The position numbers were made by a program, and so were the translations under genes. Positions 55,384-64,000 of a stretch of 64,000 nucleotides of DNA are shown here, in pieces. Position 1 is the first letter of the stretch; each line of letters begins with the position of its first letter. The stretch comes from G963668185 sp963668185 (GTDB taxonomy: Bacteria; Chloroflexota; Dehalococcoidia; Lucifugimonadales; G963668185): contig OY764162.1 in NCBI GenBank assembly GCA_963668185.1, positions 372,001-436,000 of the forward strand. The letters run 5' to 3'. The notes beneath the pieces are model-generated. The model did not search any database. It worked only from the letters and a program-made list of their open reading frames with translations, and had not been told where the DNA came from.

Positions 55384-57849
55384 TCAGTGGATGACGCGGT
55401 CTGTTACCAGGCGCTCGTATGTTTCTTGGGGGAGGGCTAGCATTTCTTTGAAGACCAGGCTGTTGTGCTCGCCCAGGAGGGGGGCGTGCCTGTGCGGGAT
55501 TTCCGGCACCGCGCCGAAGCGGGCCGGGAGGCTGGCGACGGTCCTGGGGCCGACGTCGGGGTGCGGCATGTCGACGAGGAAGCGGCGTGCGGCCAGGTGC
55601 GGGTCGGCGAGCATGTCGAATACGCTCAGCACGGGGCCGGCGGAGACGCCCGCGGCCTGTAGTTTCTTCGCGGCATCCCAGGGTTCGAGGTTGCGCGTCC
55701 AGCCTGCGATCAGGTCGTCCAGCGCGTCTTCGTTGGCTTTGCGGCTGGCCGAGGTCTTGAAACGGGGATCGGTCGCCCACTCGTGGCGGCCCACGGCTTC
55801 GCAGAGCGCGTGCCACTCCTCGTCGGAGGTCACGGCGATCGCGACCCACTGGTCGTGCCCGTCGCAGGGATATACGTTGTGCGGCGCGTGCATCGGGTCA
55901 CGGTTGCCCATGCGGTACGGCTCCCTGCCCGCCACCGTGTACTCCAGGACGGGCTCGGGCAGCATCGTCGTCACCACCTCGGCCATCGAGAGGTCGATGT
56001 GCTGGCCCTTGCCGGTGCGCCGGCGGTGGTACAGCGCGGCAAGCACGGAGAAAGCCATCACGGTGCCGGTGACGAAGTCGGGCCAGTTCCCGCCGACCGT
56101 GACCGGCGGGCCGCCTTCGTACCCGGTGACGGCGGCCATGCCGGAGTAGGACTGTATGTTCGGGCCCCAGCCGGTGGAGCGCCTCTCAGGGCCGGTGGCT
56201 CCGAGCGTGGTGGCGGTGAGCATAACGAGGTCCGGCCTGACCCTGCACAGGCTGTCGTAGTCCAGGCCCATGCGCTCCATGACGCCGGCCGTGAAGTTCT
56301 CCGAGACGACGTCGGAGATCGAGACGAGTTCCTTTATCAGCGCGCGCGCCCTCTCCTCGCGCAGGTTGAGCGTGACGCCGAGCTTGCTGTCGTTCAGGGC
56401 GTTGAAGGAGTACGCGCGGTTGATGCCCTCGATGCCGTCCGCGCCCCGGTTGCCCATGGTGCGGCACCACTCGAGCCTGCCGTTGGACTCCACGCGCAGC
56501 ACCTCCGCGCCCATCGCGGCCAGCCACTGGGTGCAGTGCGGCATCGCGTACACCCAGCCGAAGTCGAGCACGCGAACGCCGGCGAGAGGCAGCGCGCCCT
56601 CGTAGCTCGCGCCGGACTCCGCGTTGCGCGGCGCGGCGTCGGGGTGGGAGCCGTTCGCGCCGGCCGGGCCGGGTCCTGGCGCGAGCCGCCTCGCCTCCTC
56701 CAGCGCGGCCCCGGTGTGCTGGCCGAGCGCCGGCGCGGGACGCCTGATGCGCCAGGGCGTCTCGCTGAGGCGCGCCGGCGGGCCGGGCTGCCGCACCTGT
56801 CCGGCGACCGGGTGGCGCTGCTCCACGAACACGCCGCGCGAGCGGTACTGCTCCGACTCCAGGAGTTCGGCCATGGAGTGGACGGGAAACACGGGGACGC
56901 CCTCGCGCCCGAGCACTTCGACCAGCTCCTTGCGCGTGAGGCCCGCTAGCCAGTTGATGATCTTCCGCTCTACGTCCTCCATGCGCTGCCTGCGCGCCTG
57001 CCGCGTGGCGTACTCAGGGGCTTCCATCCACGCCGGAATGCCCATGGCGCGTTTGAGGCCCTCCCACCATTCGGCGGAAGTGAACGACATCGATACGCTG
57101 CCATCCTTGCAGGGCCACAGGTACGAGTAGTAGCTCTTGATCCGGCTCTCGGGAATATCGCCGATCGAGTACGAGTAGAGCGCGATCCTGTCCCGCATCA
57201 GGCTGGCGACCGCGTCCATGGCGGCGACGTCGATCTGCTGGCCGCGTCCGTACGCGTCGCGGTGGAAGAGGCCGACCATCGTCGCGGCGGCGGCGGTCCA
57301 CGCCGCCTGGTACTCGGCCTGGTATCCGCCTGACTTGACGGGAGGGTGCGCGTCGATGTCCGTCACGAACGCCGTGGGCGTGTCGTAGCCCACGCCGCCC
57401 ATGTGAAACGAGACGAGATCGGAGCCGTTGAAATCGCTGTACGGCCCGCTTCGCCCGAAGTGGGTCACGCTCGTGTACACGATGCCGGGGTTCAGCGCCT
57501 CCACGCGCGCCTCGTCCAGCGAAAGCGCTCCCGCGTGCGCAAGAGACATGTCCGTTACGAAGACGTCGGCGCTCTGGAGCAGTAGGTCGAGGTCGTGCCG
57601 GCCTTCGTCTGTGTGCAGGTCGAGGCAGACGCCGCGCTTGTTGGCGTTCAGGTACAGGAACAGGGCCGACCGTTCGGGGTGCGGCTCGCCTCTGGCAAAC
57701 GGGCCGGCCCGCCGGAGCGGGTCTCCGCCCGGCGGCTCGATCTTCACCACGTCCGCGCCGAAGTCGGCGAGGTGCTTGGCGCAGGCCGCTCCCATGCGCC
57801 CGGCGCTGAACTCTACGACTCTGACGCCTGACAGTGCTCCGGTGTTCAG
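55384..57849 (-). CDS. Fused double CaiB/BaiF-family (class III) CoA-transferase
   Basis: About 821 residues from a CTG at 57849, which has AGGAGG 8 nt upstream and restores the family N terminus ALSGVRVVEFSAGRMGAACAKHLADFGADVVKIEPPGGDP; the first ATG (57795) would cut this strand. Domain 1 spans ~4-380 (PGIVYTSVTHFGRSGPYSDF, GRGQQIDVAAMDAVASL). Domain 2 starts ~410 (LAGVRVLDFGWVYAMPHCTQWLAAMGAEVLRVES) and has KGQHIDLSMAEVVTTML. Single enzymes are ~400 residues and dimerise as interlocked rings; the fusion may form such a pair in one chain. Substrates unknown. Confidence 0.88.
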   Translation of the reverse strand: MNTGALSGVRVVEFSAGRMGAACAKHLADFGADVVKIEPPGGDPLRRAGPFARGEPHPERSALFLYLNANKRGVCLDLHTDEGRHDLDLLLQSADVFVTDMSLAHAGALSLDEARVEALNPGIVYTSVTHFGRSGPYSDFNGSDLVSFHMGGVGYDTPTAFVTDIDAHPPVKSGGYQAEYQAAWTAAAATMVGLFHRDAYGRGQQIDVAAMDAVASLMRDRIALYSYSIGDIPESRIKSYYSYLWPCKDGSVSMSFTSAEWWEGLKRAMGIPAWMEAPEYATRQARRQRMEDVERKIINWLAGLTRKELVEVLGREGVPVFPVHSMAELLESEQYRSRGVFVEQRHPVAGQVRQPGPPARLSETPWRIRRPAPALGQHTGAALEEARRLAPGPGPAGANGSHPDAAPRNAESGASYEGALPLAGVRVLDFGWVYAMPHCTQWLAAMGAEVLRVESNGRLEWCRTMGNRGADGIEGINRAYSFNALNDSKLGVTLNLREERARALIKELVSISDVVSENFTAGVMERMGLDYDSLCRVRPDLVMLTATTLGATGPERRSTGWGPNIQSYSGMAAVTGYEGGPPVTVGGNWPDFVTGTVMAFSVLAALYHRRRTGKGQHIDLSMAEVVTTMLPEPVLEYTVAGREPYRMGNRDPMHAPHNVYPCDGHDQWVAIAVTSDEEWHALCEAVGRHEWATDPRFKTSASRKANEDALDDLIAGWTRNLEPWDAAKKLQAAGVSAGPVLSVFDMLADPHLAARRFLVDMPHPDVGPRTVASLPARFGAVPEIPHRHAPLLGEHNSLVFKEMLALPQETYERLVTDRVIH

Positions 57850-57926
57850 CGCGGCTGCCTCCTGAAAGGTAAGTGTTCAGAGTTGAGGGGTGGCCCGGTA
57901 ATGGCCGCTTCTGCCCCATCCTAACC

Positions 57927-58037
57927 TTCCCCAGCAGACTGGGGAAGGGACTAAGAGGACTCGTTCCCCAGCAGACTGGGGAAGGGACTAAGAGGACTCG
58001 TTCCCCAGCAGATTAGTGAAGGGACTAAGAGGACTCG
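57927..58037. repeat. Three tandem 37-bp units of repeat family C
   Basis: Units start at 57927, 57964 and 58001, each TTCCCCAGCAGACTGGGG plus a 19-bp tail; the third has a damaged hairpin arm. A family A palindrome follows at 58069-58096. The whole 57850-58180 gap holds no gene. Confidence 0.85.
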
Positions 58038-58180
58038 TAAGTCTGAACAGCCATCCTCCCCGCGCCTCTGGATTCCGGCCTTCGCCGGAATGACGGAGAC
58101 TATGCAGCGGGGCGGCTGCCTCCTGAAACTAATCCGGTTTCCTGTTCCCGTGCCTTATTATGTGCGGGGATGTTTCTTCT

Positions 58181-59344
58181 ATGAACCAGTGCTTCATTGT
58201 CAAGTATCACGAGTTGGCGCTCAAGGGCAAGAACCGCCCGCTGTACGTCAAGCAGCTTGCCGAGAACCTGCGCGCCGCCACGAAGGGCGCGGGCGTCAGG
58301 CGCGTGTGGCACGGCCACTCGATGCTGGGGCTGACGCTGCACGAGGGGGCCGACACCGCCGCGGTGGGCGCGAGGATCAGGGACTGCTTCGGAGTGGCCC
58401 GCTACTTCCTGGCGCATCGCCTGCCGCGCGACCTGGAAGCGGTCGAGGGGCTGCTGGAAGAGACCGTGCCGGAGTTGCGCGCCCGCACGTTCCGCGTCAC
58501 CGCGAAGCGTTCGGAAAAGGACTTCCCGGCCACTTCGTACGACATCAACAACAGGCTGGGGGACTTCGTCCGGTCGATCACGGACTGGGAAGTGAAGCTG
58601 AAGGGCGCGGACCTGAACATCCACGTTGACGTGCTGCCGAAGGAGATACTGGTCTACTTCCACGACAGCAGGGGCCACGGCGGCCTGCCGGTCGGGGTCA
58701 GCGGTAGGGCGGTGTGCCTGCTTTCGGGAGGGATCGACTCGCCGGTGGCCGCGTGGAACGTGATGAAGCGGGGCTGCGTCGTCGAGTACATCCACTTCCA
58801 CAGCTACCCGCTCGTGGACACATCTTCGATCGACAAGGCGGTGGAGTTGGTGGAGCACCTGACGCGGTACCAGGGGCGCTCGACGCTCCACCTGGTGCCG
58901 TTCTCGGCGGCGCAGCAGAGGATCATCGTGACGTCGCCGCCCAAGTCCAGGGTGATACTGTACCGGCGGCTGATGATGCGCATCGCCGAACGCATCGCAG
59001 AGCAGACGCGCGCGCTGGCGCTCGTGACGGGAGACAGCCTCGGGCAGGTCGCCTCGCAGACGCTGCAGAACCTGGCCGCGATCGAGGCCGTCGCGAGCAT
59101 ACCCGTGCTCCGGCCGCTAATCGGCGCGAACAAGCAGGAGATCATCGACACGGCGCGGGAGATCGGCACGTACGAGGTCTCGATTCAGCCGGACCATGAC
59201 TGTTGCAGCCTGTTCGTGCCGAGAAGCCCGGAGACGCGAAGCTCCTCCGCCCGCGCGGCATGGCTGGAGGAGGCGCTGCCGGTGGAGGAGATGGTGGAGG
59301 AGGCGCTCGCCGGCGTGGAGACGCGGGAGTTCGCTTTTCCTTAG
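58181..59344 (+). CDS. thiI: tRNA 4-thiouridine synthase (ThiI)
   Basis: A 387-residue ThiI from ATG 58181, the family start MNQCFIVKYHELALKGKNRP; GTG 58160 adds only 7 residues. A ferredoxin-like plus THUMP region covers 1-170, then the PP-loop SGGIDSPVAAWNVMKRGC, the region DSLGQVASQTLQNLAAIEAV, and PDHDCCSLFVPRSPETR at the end. It lacks the C-terminal rhodanese domain of E. coli ThiI, so another protein must donate sulfur; the Sec-rhodanese in this window is one possible donor. Confidence 0.92.
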   Translation: MNQCFIVKYHELALKGKNRPLYVKQLAENLRAATKGAGVRRVWHGHSMLGLTLHEGADTAAVGARIRDCFGVARYFLAHRLPRDLEAVEGLLEETVPELRARTFRVTAKRSEKDFPATSYDINNRLGDFVRSITDWEVKLKGADLNIHVDVLPKEILVYFHDSRGHGGLPVGVSGRAVCLLSGGIDSPVAAWNVMKRGCVVEYIHFHSYPLVDTSSIDKAVELVEHLTRYQGRSTLHLVPFSAAQQRIIVTSPPKSRVILYRRLMMRIAERIAEQTRALALVTGDSLGQVASQTLQNLAAIEAVASIPVLRPLIGANKQEIIDTAREIGTYEVSIQPDHDCCSLFVPRSPETRSSSARAAWLEEALPVEEMVEEALAGVETREFAFP

Positions 59345-60927
59345 GCCGTGCCCAGACGCTCGAACGCGAGGTCTATGCTGTGGTGGCCGGTTGCGCCGGT
59401 CGGTATCGTGGCGGTGCGCTCCTCCGTCTGCACGTTGCCCTCGCCGTCCGTGGCGCGGACGTACAGCTTGACGCGGCCCGCTTCCTGCGGCGTGAGCATG
59501 GTCGTCCAGATGACCCACGTGGACTCGCCGAGGGGCGCGCTGATGCGTTCGACGGGCGTCCAGGGTGTGTCGTCGGTCCTGATCTCGACGCTCTGAATGC
59601 CGCGCGTGCCTGCGAACGCTATGCCGCCGACCTCCAGCGGGGCGAGCGGCACGCGCGCGCTGGGCGCGGGCGTGTCTATGCGGGACATCGTCTTGACGAT
59701 CGGGACGTCGGTCCAGCCGCGGCCCTGCCAGTAGCCGGTGAAGTCGATGGCAACCGGCTCGATCCTGGTGAGCCACTTCACACTCTTGAGGCCGAAGTAC
59801 CCCGGCACGATGAGCCTGACGGGGAAGCCGTGCGAGCGGGGCAGGGGCTGGCCGTTCATCTCGTAAACAACGAGCGTCTCGTCCCGCATGAGCTTGTCGA
59901 TCGAGAGGCTCTCCGAGTAGCCGTCCTCGGCCCACAGCGACACGTCGATGGCTTCCGGCGCGATCCGGGTCTGGTCTAGGAGCGCCTTGAGCGGCACGCC
60001 CTTCCAGAGCGCGTTGCTGATCAGGTCGCCGCCCACGATGTTGCTGATGCACTCCAGCGTGACGTAACGCTCGACCGCCGGCATGGCCCTTAGTTCATCG
60101 AACTCGAACACGCGCGGCTTGTCCACAAGCCCGTCGATGGCTAGCGACCAGTCCGAGAGGCGCACGTCAGGGTCGATGAAGTTCTTGGAGACGGTGTAGA
60201 ACTGGTCGTTTGGCGTGACCTCCGATGAGAGGACGCCGAGCGTCCGGTGCGCGCTGCTGGCGGACATGTTCTCGCCGGCCTGGTTGAAGAGCCATCGCAC
60301 GCCGTACACGCCCGCGACGGCAAGCGCCCCGAAGACCGCCGCACGCTTGAGGAACGCGCGTCTGCCGCCCGCTTCGTCAGCAGCGCCGGGCTGTCCCACG
60401 ACCGCGAACATGTAGCCCAGGACCGTGCCATAGACCAGGAACGAGGCGAGCGTAGAGAAGACGAACGTCACAGAGCTGCCGAGCACGTTCGCGGCGAACA
60501 CGCCGCCGCCGAACGCCGGCACCAGCGTCACGAGGCTCACGAGCCACGCGGCGATCCCGAACGCAAGCGCGCGCAGGAACTCCATCAGCGGGGACGCCGG
60601 CCGGAGCGTCGCCCAGCGAGCGTAAACGGCGCCCGCCAGGGCCGCGGCGATCACCTGCGCCGTCGCGAGGCCGGCGAACAGGAGCGGTTTGGCAGACACA
60701 GACAGCGTCTCCAGCAGCCAGTCGACGGCCCGGCCCGGAAGCGCCAGCGTGAACCAGTCGGCGGCAAGCTCGGTTATCGAGGACACGCCCCAGACGAACC
60801 GGATGGCCAGCGCGGCAAGCACCATGAGCGCCCCGGCGACCGCGCCGGACAGCAGCCCCCATCGCAGCGTGAAGCCGGCTGGCCGGGGGGCCGTCGGTCT
60901 GCGTATTGGCTGGGCTGGTCGGATCAT
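59341..60927 (-). CDS. Membrane-anchored sulfite-oxidase-family molybdopterin enzyme
   Basis: A 528-residue protein. The N-terminal ~180 residues have four hydrophobic segments, then a Tat-like GGRRAFLKRAAVFGALAVAGVYG at ~188-210. The catalytic domain follows: NDQFYTVSKNFIDPDV, YVTLECISNIVGGDLISNALWKGVPL with the Mo-ligand Cys293, LPRSHGFPVRLIVPGYFGLKSVKWLTRIE, and a C-terminal dimerisation domain (GIQSVEIRTDDTPWTPV). It probably oxidises sulfite or reduces small sulfoxides outside the membrane. It overlaps the thiI stop end-to-end. Confidence 0.87.
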   Translation of the reverse strand: MIRPAQPIRRPTAPRPAGFTLRWGLLSGAVAGALMVLAALAIRFVWGVSSITELAADWFTLALPGRAVDWLLETLSVSAKPLLFAGLATAQVIAAALAGAVYARWATLRPASPLMEFLRALAFGIAAWLVSLVTLVPAFGGGVFAANVLGSSVTFVFSTLASFLVYGTVLGYMFAVVGQPGAADEAGGRRAFLKRAAVFGALAVAGVYGVRWLFNQAGENMSASSAHRTLGVLSSEVTPNDQFYTVSKNFIDPDVRLSDWSLAIDGLVDKPRVFEFDELRAMPAVERYVTLECISNIVGGDLISNALWKGVPLKALLDQTRIAPEAIDVSLWAEDGYSESLSIDKLMRDETLVVYEMNGQPLPRSHGFPVRLIVPGYFGLKSVKWLTRIEPVAIDFTGYWQGRGWTDVPIVKTMSRIDTPAPSARVPLAPLEVGGIAFAGTRGIQSVEIRTDDTPWTPVERISAPLGESTWVIWTTMLTPQEAGRVKLYVRATDGEGNVQTEERTATIPTGATGHHSIDLAFERLGTA

Positions 60928-61386
60928 TTGGGCCTCATGGCGGGTCCGGGGCGCCGGCGGCTTCGGTTGCTCTCATACTAGCGCGCTTGTGCACGGCGGG
61001 GAAAGAGACGGCTCGGCGTCCCGTGTACGCTCAAACGCCGCTTTTGCCCCATCCTAACCTTCCCCAGCAGACTGGGGAAGGGACTCTTGGGAAGGCCCCG
61101 CAGCGGACTGGGGAAGGGACTCTTGGGAAGGCCCCGCAGCAGACTGGGGAAGAGGCCAGAGGGGTATTTGTAAGTGTTTAGAGTTGATGAGATCCAGCCC
61201 GTTCGTGGTGAGCCTATCGAACCACAACGGGTGTTGGCTGCGGAACGTGCCCTTCGACAGGCTCAGGGCGAACGGAACTACATCTCACGGAGTCTAACCA
61301 GTTGCATCTGTACTTGCATGGGTCGGGAGGGCGCTGGCCTGTGATACCATGAATGTCCCGCCTGTTCGCTTTGAAAGGATACTCAA
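60928..61386. repeat. Repeat-filled gap before metG
   Basis: A 459-bp gap without a gene. Three family C hairpins lie at about 61058-61155 in 36-bp steps, a family D copy at 61199-61229 and a family B copy at 61249-61273. The last ~110 bp before metG are unique and presumably hold its promoter. Confidence 0.7.
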
Positions 61387-63069
<1,683 letters not shown>

Positions 63070-63074
63070 GCCGG

Positions 63075-64000
63075 ATGTTGCAGGTCGCCCAGATATACGC
63101 GCCCGTCCAGCACAGGCTGGAAAGGGTGGACGGGCAGCTAAACGGCCTCAGCGACGTCCCGCCGGAGTTCCTTGCCAAGCTGATCGGCCACGTGGTCGGC
63201 AGCACCGGCAAGCGGATTCGCCCCGCTCTCACGCTGCTGGCGTCCGGCTTCAACGATCACGACGAGGCCGTTTCCGAGAAGATGGCCGTGGCCGTCGAAC
63301 TGCTGCACCTCGCGACGCTGATCCACGACGACACGGTTGACGACTCCGACCTGCGCAGGGGACGGGCCACGATAAGCAGCCTGTGGGGCCGCAACGTGGC
63401 GGTGCTGCTGGGCGACTACCTGTTCGCGACGTCCGCCATTCACGTGTGCGACACGAATCACGTGTACGTGATCCGGCGCTTCTCGGAGACGATCACCGAG
63501 CTATCGAAGGGCGAACTGTTCGAGCTTGCCTCGTCCTGCGACTGGACGCAGGACCGGGCCGCGTACTACGAGCGGATCTACAACAAAACGGCGTCGCTGT
63601 TCACGGTCGCGTGCGAGTCCGGCGCAGTTCTGAGCGGAGCGCCGGAGGCGCAGGCCGCGGCGCTGAAAGGGTACGGCTACAACCTCGGCATGGCGTTCCA
63701 GATAGTGGACGACATACTCGACTTCTCCGGGAGCGCGGTCGAGATCGGCAAGCCGGTGGGCAGCGACCTGGCGAACGGGGTCATGACGATACCGTCTATC
63801 ATCGCCGGCGAGCGCTTCCCGGACGACAACCGCGTGCGCCGCCTGTTCGACGACATCCGCAACGAGGACGCGCTGCGCGAGGCCGTCGAGCAGGTGCAGG
63901 ACCCGGCCGTGATGGCCGAGGCCGAGTCGGAGGCGCAGCGCTTCGGCTCAGAGGCCCGCCGCTGCCTCGACGAGTTGCCGGCCCGCCCGGAGCGTGAGTC
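63075..64000 (+). CDS. Polyprenyl (geranylgeranyl/heptaprenyl-type) diphosphate synthase, partial at right edge
   Basis: Starts at ATG 63075, 5 bp after metG, and runs off the window (308 full codons seen). Motifs: GSTGKRIRPALTLLA, ELLHLATLIHDDTVDDSDLRRGRAT (first Asp-rich motif DDTVDD), LLGDYLFATS, ELFELASSCDWTQDRAAYYERIYNKTASLF and FQIVDDILDFSG (second Asp-rich motif). It condenses isopentenyl diphosphate with allylic diphosphates. Chain length cannot be judged from the motifs alone. Confidence 0.93.
   Translation, partial: MLQVAQIYAPVQHRLERVDGQLNGLSDVPPEFLAKLIGHVVGSTGKRIRPALTLLASGFNDHDEAVSEKMAVAVELLHLATLIHDDTVDDSDLRRGRATISSLWGRNVAVLLGDYLFATSAIHVCDTNHVYVIRRFSETITELSKGELFELASSCDWTQDRAAYYERIYNKTASLFTVACESGAVLSGAPEAQAAALKGYGYNLGMAFQIVDDILDFSGSAVEIGKPVGSDLANGVMTIPSIIAGERFPDDNRVRRLFDDIRNEDALREAVEQVQDPAVMAEAESEAQRFGSEARRCLDELPARPERE

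Noticed and set aside
57927..58037. CRISPR-like array of 37-bp units
   Set aside because: Head-to-tail identical units without spacers; they belong to the palindromic repeat family C.

Overview
The window reads as a high-GC bacterial chromosome segment with short intergenic gaps, many GTG/TTG starts and short polycistronic runs. Gene content (UvrB, RuvA/RuvC, YebC, RpsP-KhpA-RimM, RplI, DnaB-DnaD-DnaC, MiaB, NadA/NadC, MoaD/MoaE, fused class III CoA-transferases, a sulfite-oxidase-type enzyme, propeller lipoproteins) and the dense small palindromic repeats suggest a Chloroflexota genome, perhaps a SAR202/Dehalococcoidia-like lineage. That placement is an inference from gene content; no rRNA is present. 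One tRNA gene, tRNA-Ser(GCU), was found.

Layout. 1-1463: a partial S15-type hydrolase, a DUF2007 protein and a Uma2 nuclease. 1477-6484: a minus-strand run of iron-sulfur/thiol genes (rhodanese, SufT-like MIP18 protein, Mrp, FrnE/DsbA-like protein), with a NgoMIV-type restriction-modification pair sitting between SufT and Mrp. In this run the rhodanese and the FrnE-like gene each carry one in-frame TGA exactly where the catalytic cysteine codon belongs. The rhodanese TGA is followed by a strong bacterial SECIS-like hairpin. These are the best candidates in the window for selenocysteine recoding. 6588-15409: an adenosine-deaminase-like enzyme, uvrB, ruvA, ruvC, yebC, a PIN toxin with an unusual 309-residue partner, and rimM-khpA-rpsP. 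15491-16621: an intact IS481-like element with inverted repeats and a 5-bp target duplication. 16691-21000: a stand-alone HsdR-N protein, a voltage-gated cation channel, rplI and an AT-richer DUF262-HNH gene. 21099-26757: an MFS transporter, a helically phased 11-bp box array, then dnaB-dnaD-dnaC, in which dnaC is an internally duplicated helicase loader. 26874-34285: a propeller lipoprotein, mtnA, a ferredoxin, a CitE/malyl-CoA lyase with a SucCD/MtkAB-type ligase, and a duplicated-vapB/vapC module. 34359-36870: an aspartic-protease pair, a solo IS end, a 100-nt candidate structured RNA and a collagen-trypsin lipoprotein. 37123-46891: acs, moaD-moaE, tRNA-Ser, miaB-nadA, nadC, a TolB-like lipoprotein, dtd and fmdB. 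46978-50343: purL-purQ-yqeY on the minus strand. 50576-54180: two tandem zinc alcohol dehydrogenases and a gene invaded in frame by palindromic repeats. 54409-64000: a DUF3800 gene, an 821-residue double CaiB/BaiF transferase, thiI, a membrane-anchored molybdopterin enzyme, metG and a partial polyprenyl synthase.

Themes. Sulfur and selenium chemistry recurs: Sec-rhodanese, Sec-FrnE, ThiI, MiaB, SufT, Mrp and molybdopterin synthase with a client enzyme. Horizontal material is interleaved with housekeeping genes and splits pairs that are often adjacent elsewhere (SufT/Mrp, rplI/dnaB). At least four families of short palindromic repeats fill the gaps, and one of them has entered a coding sequence.
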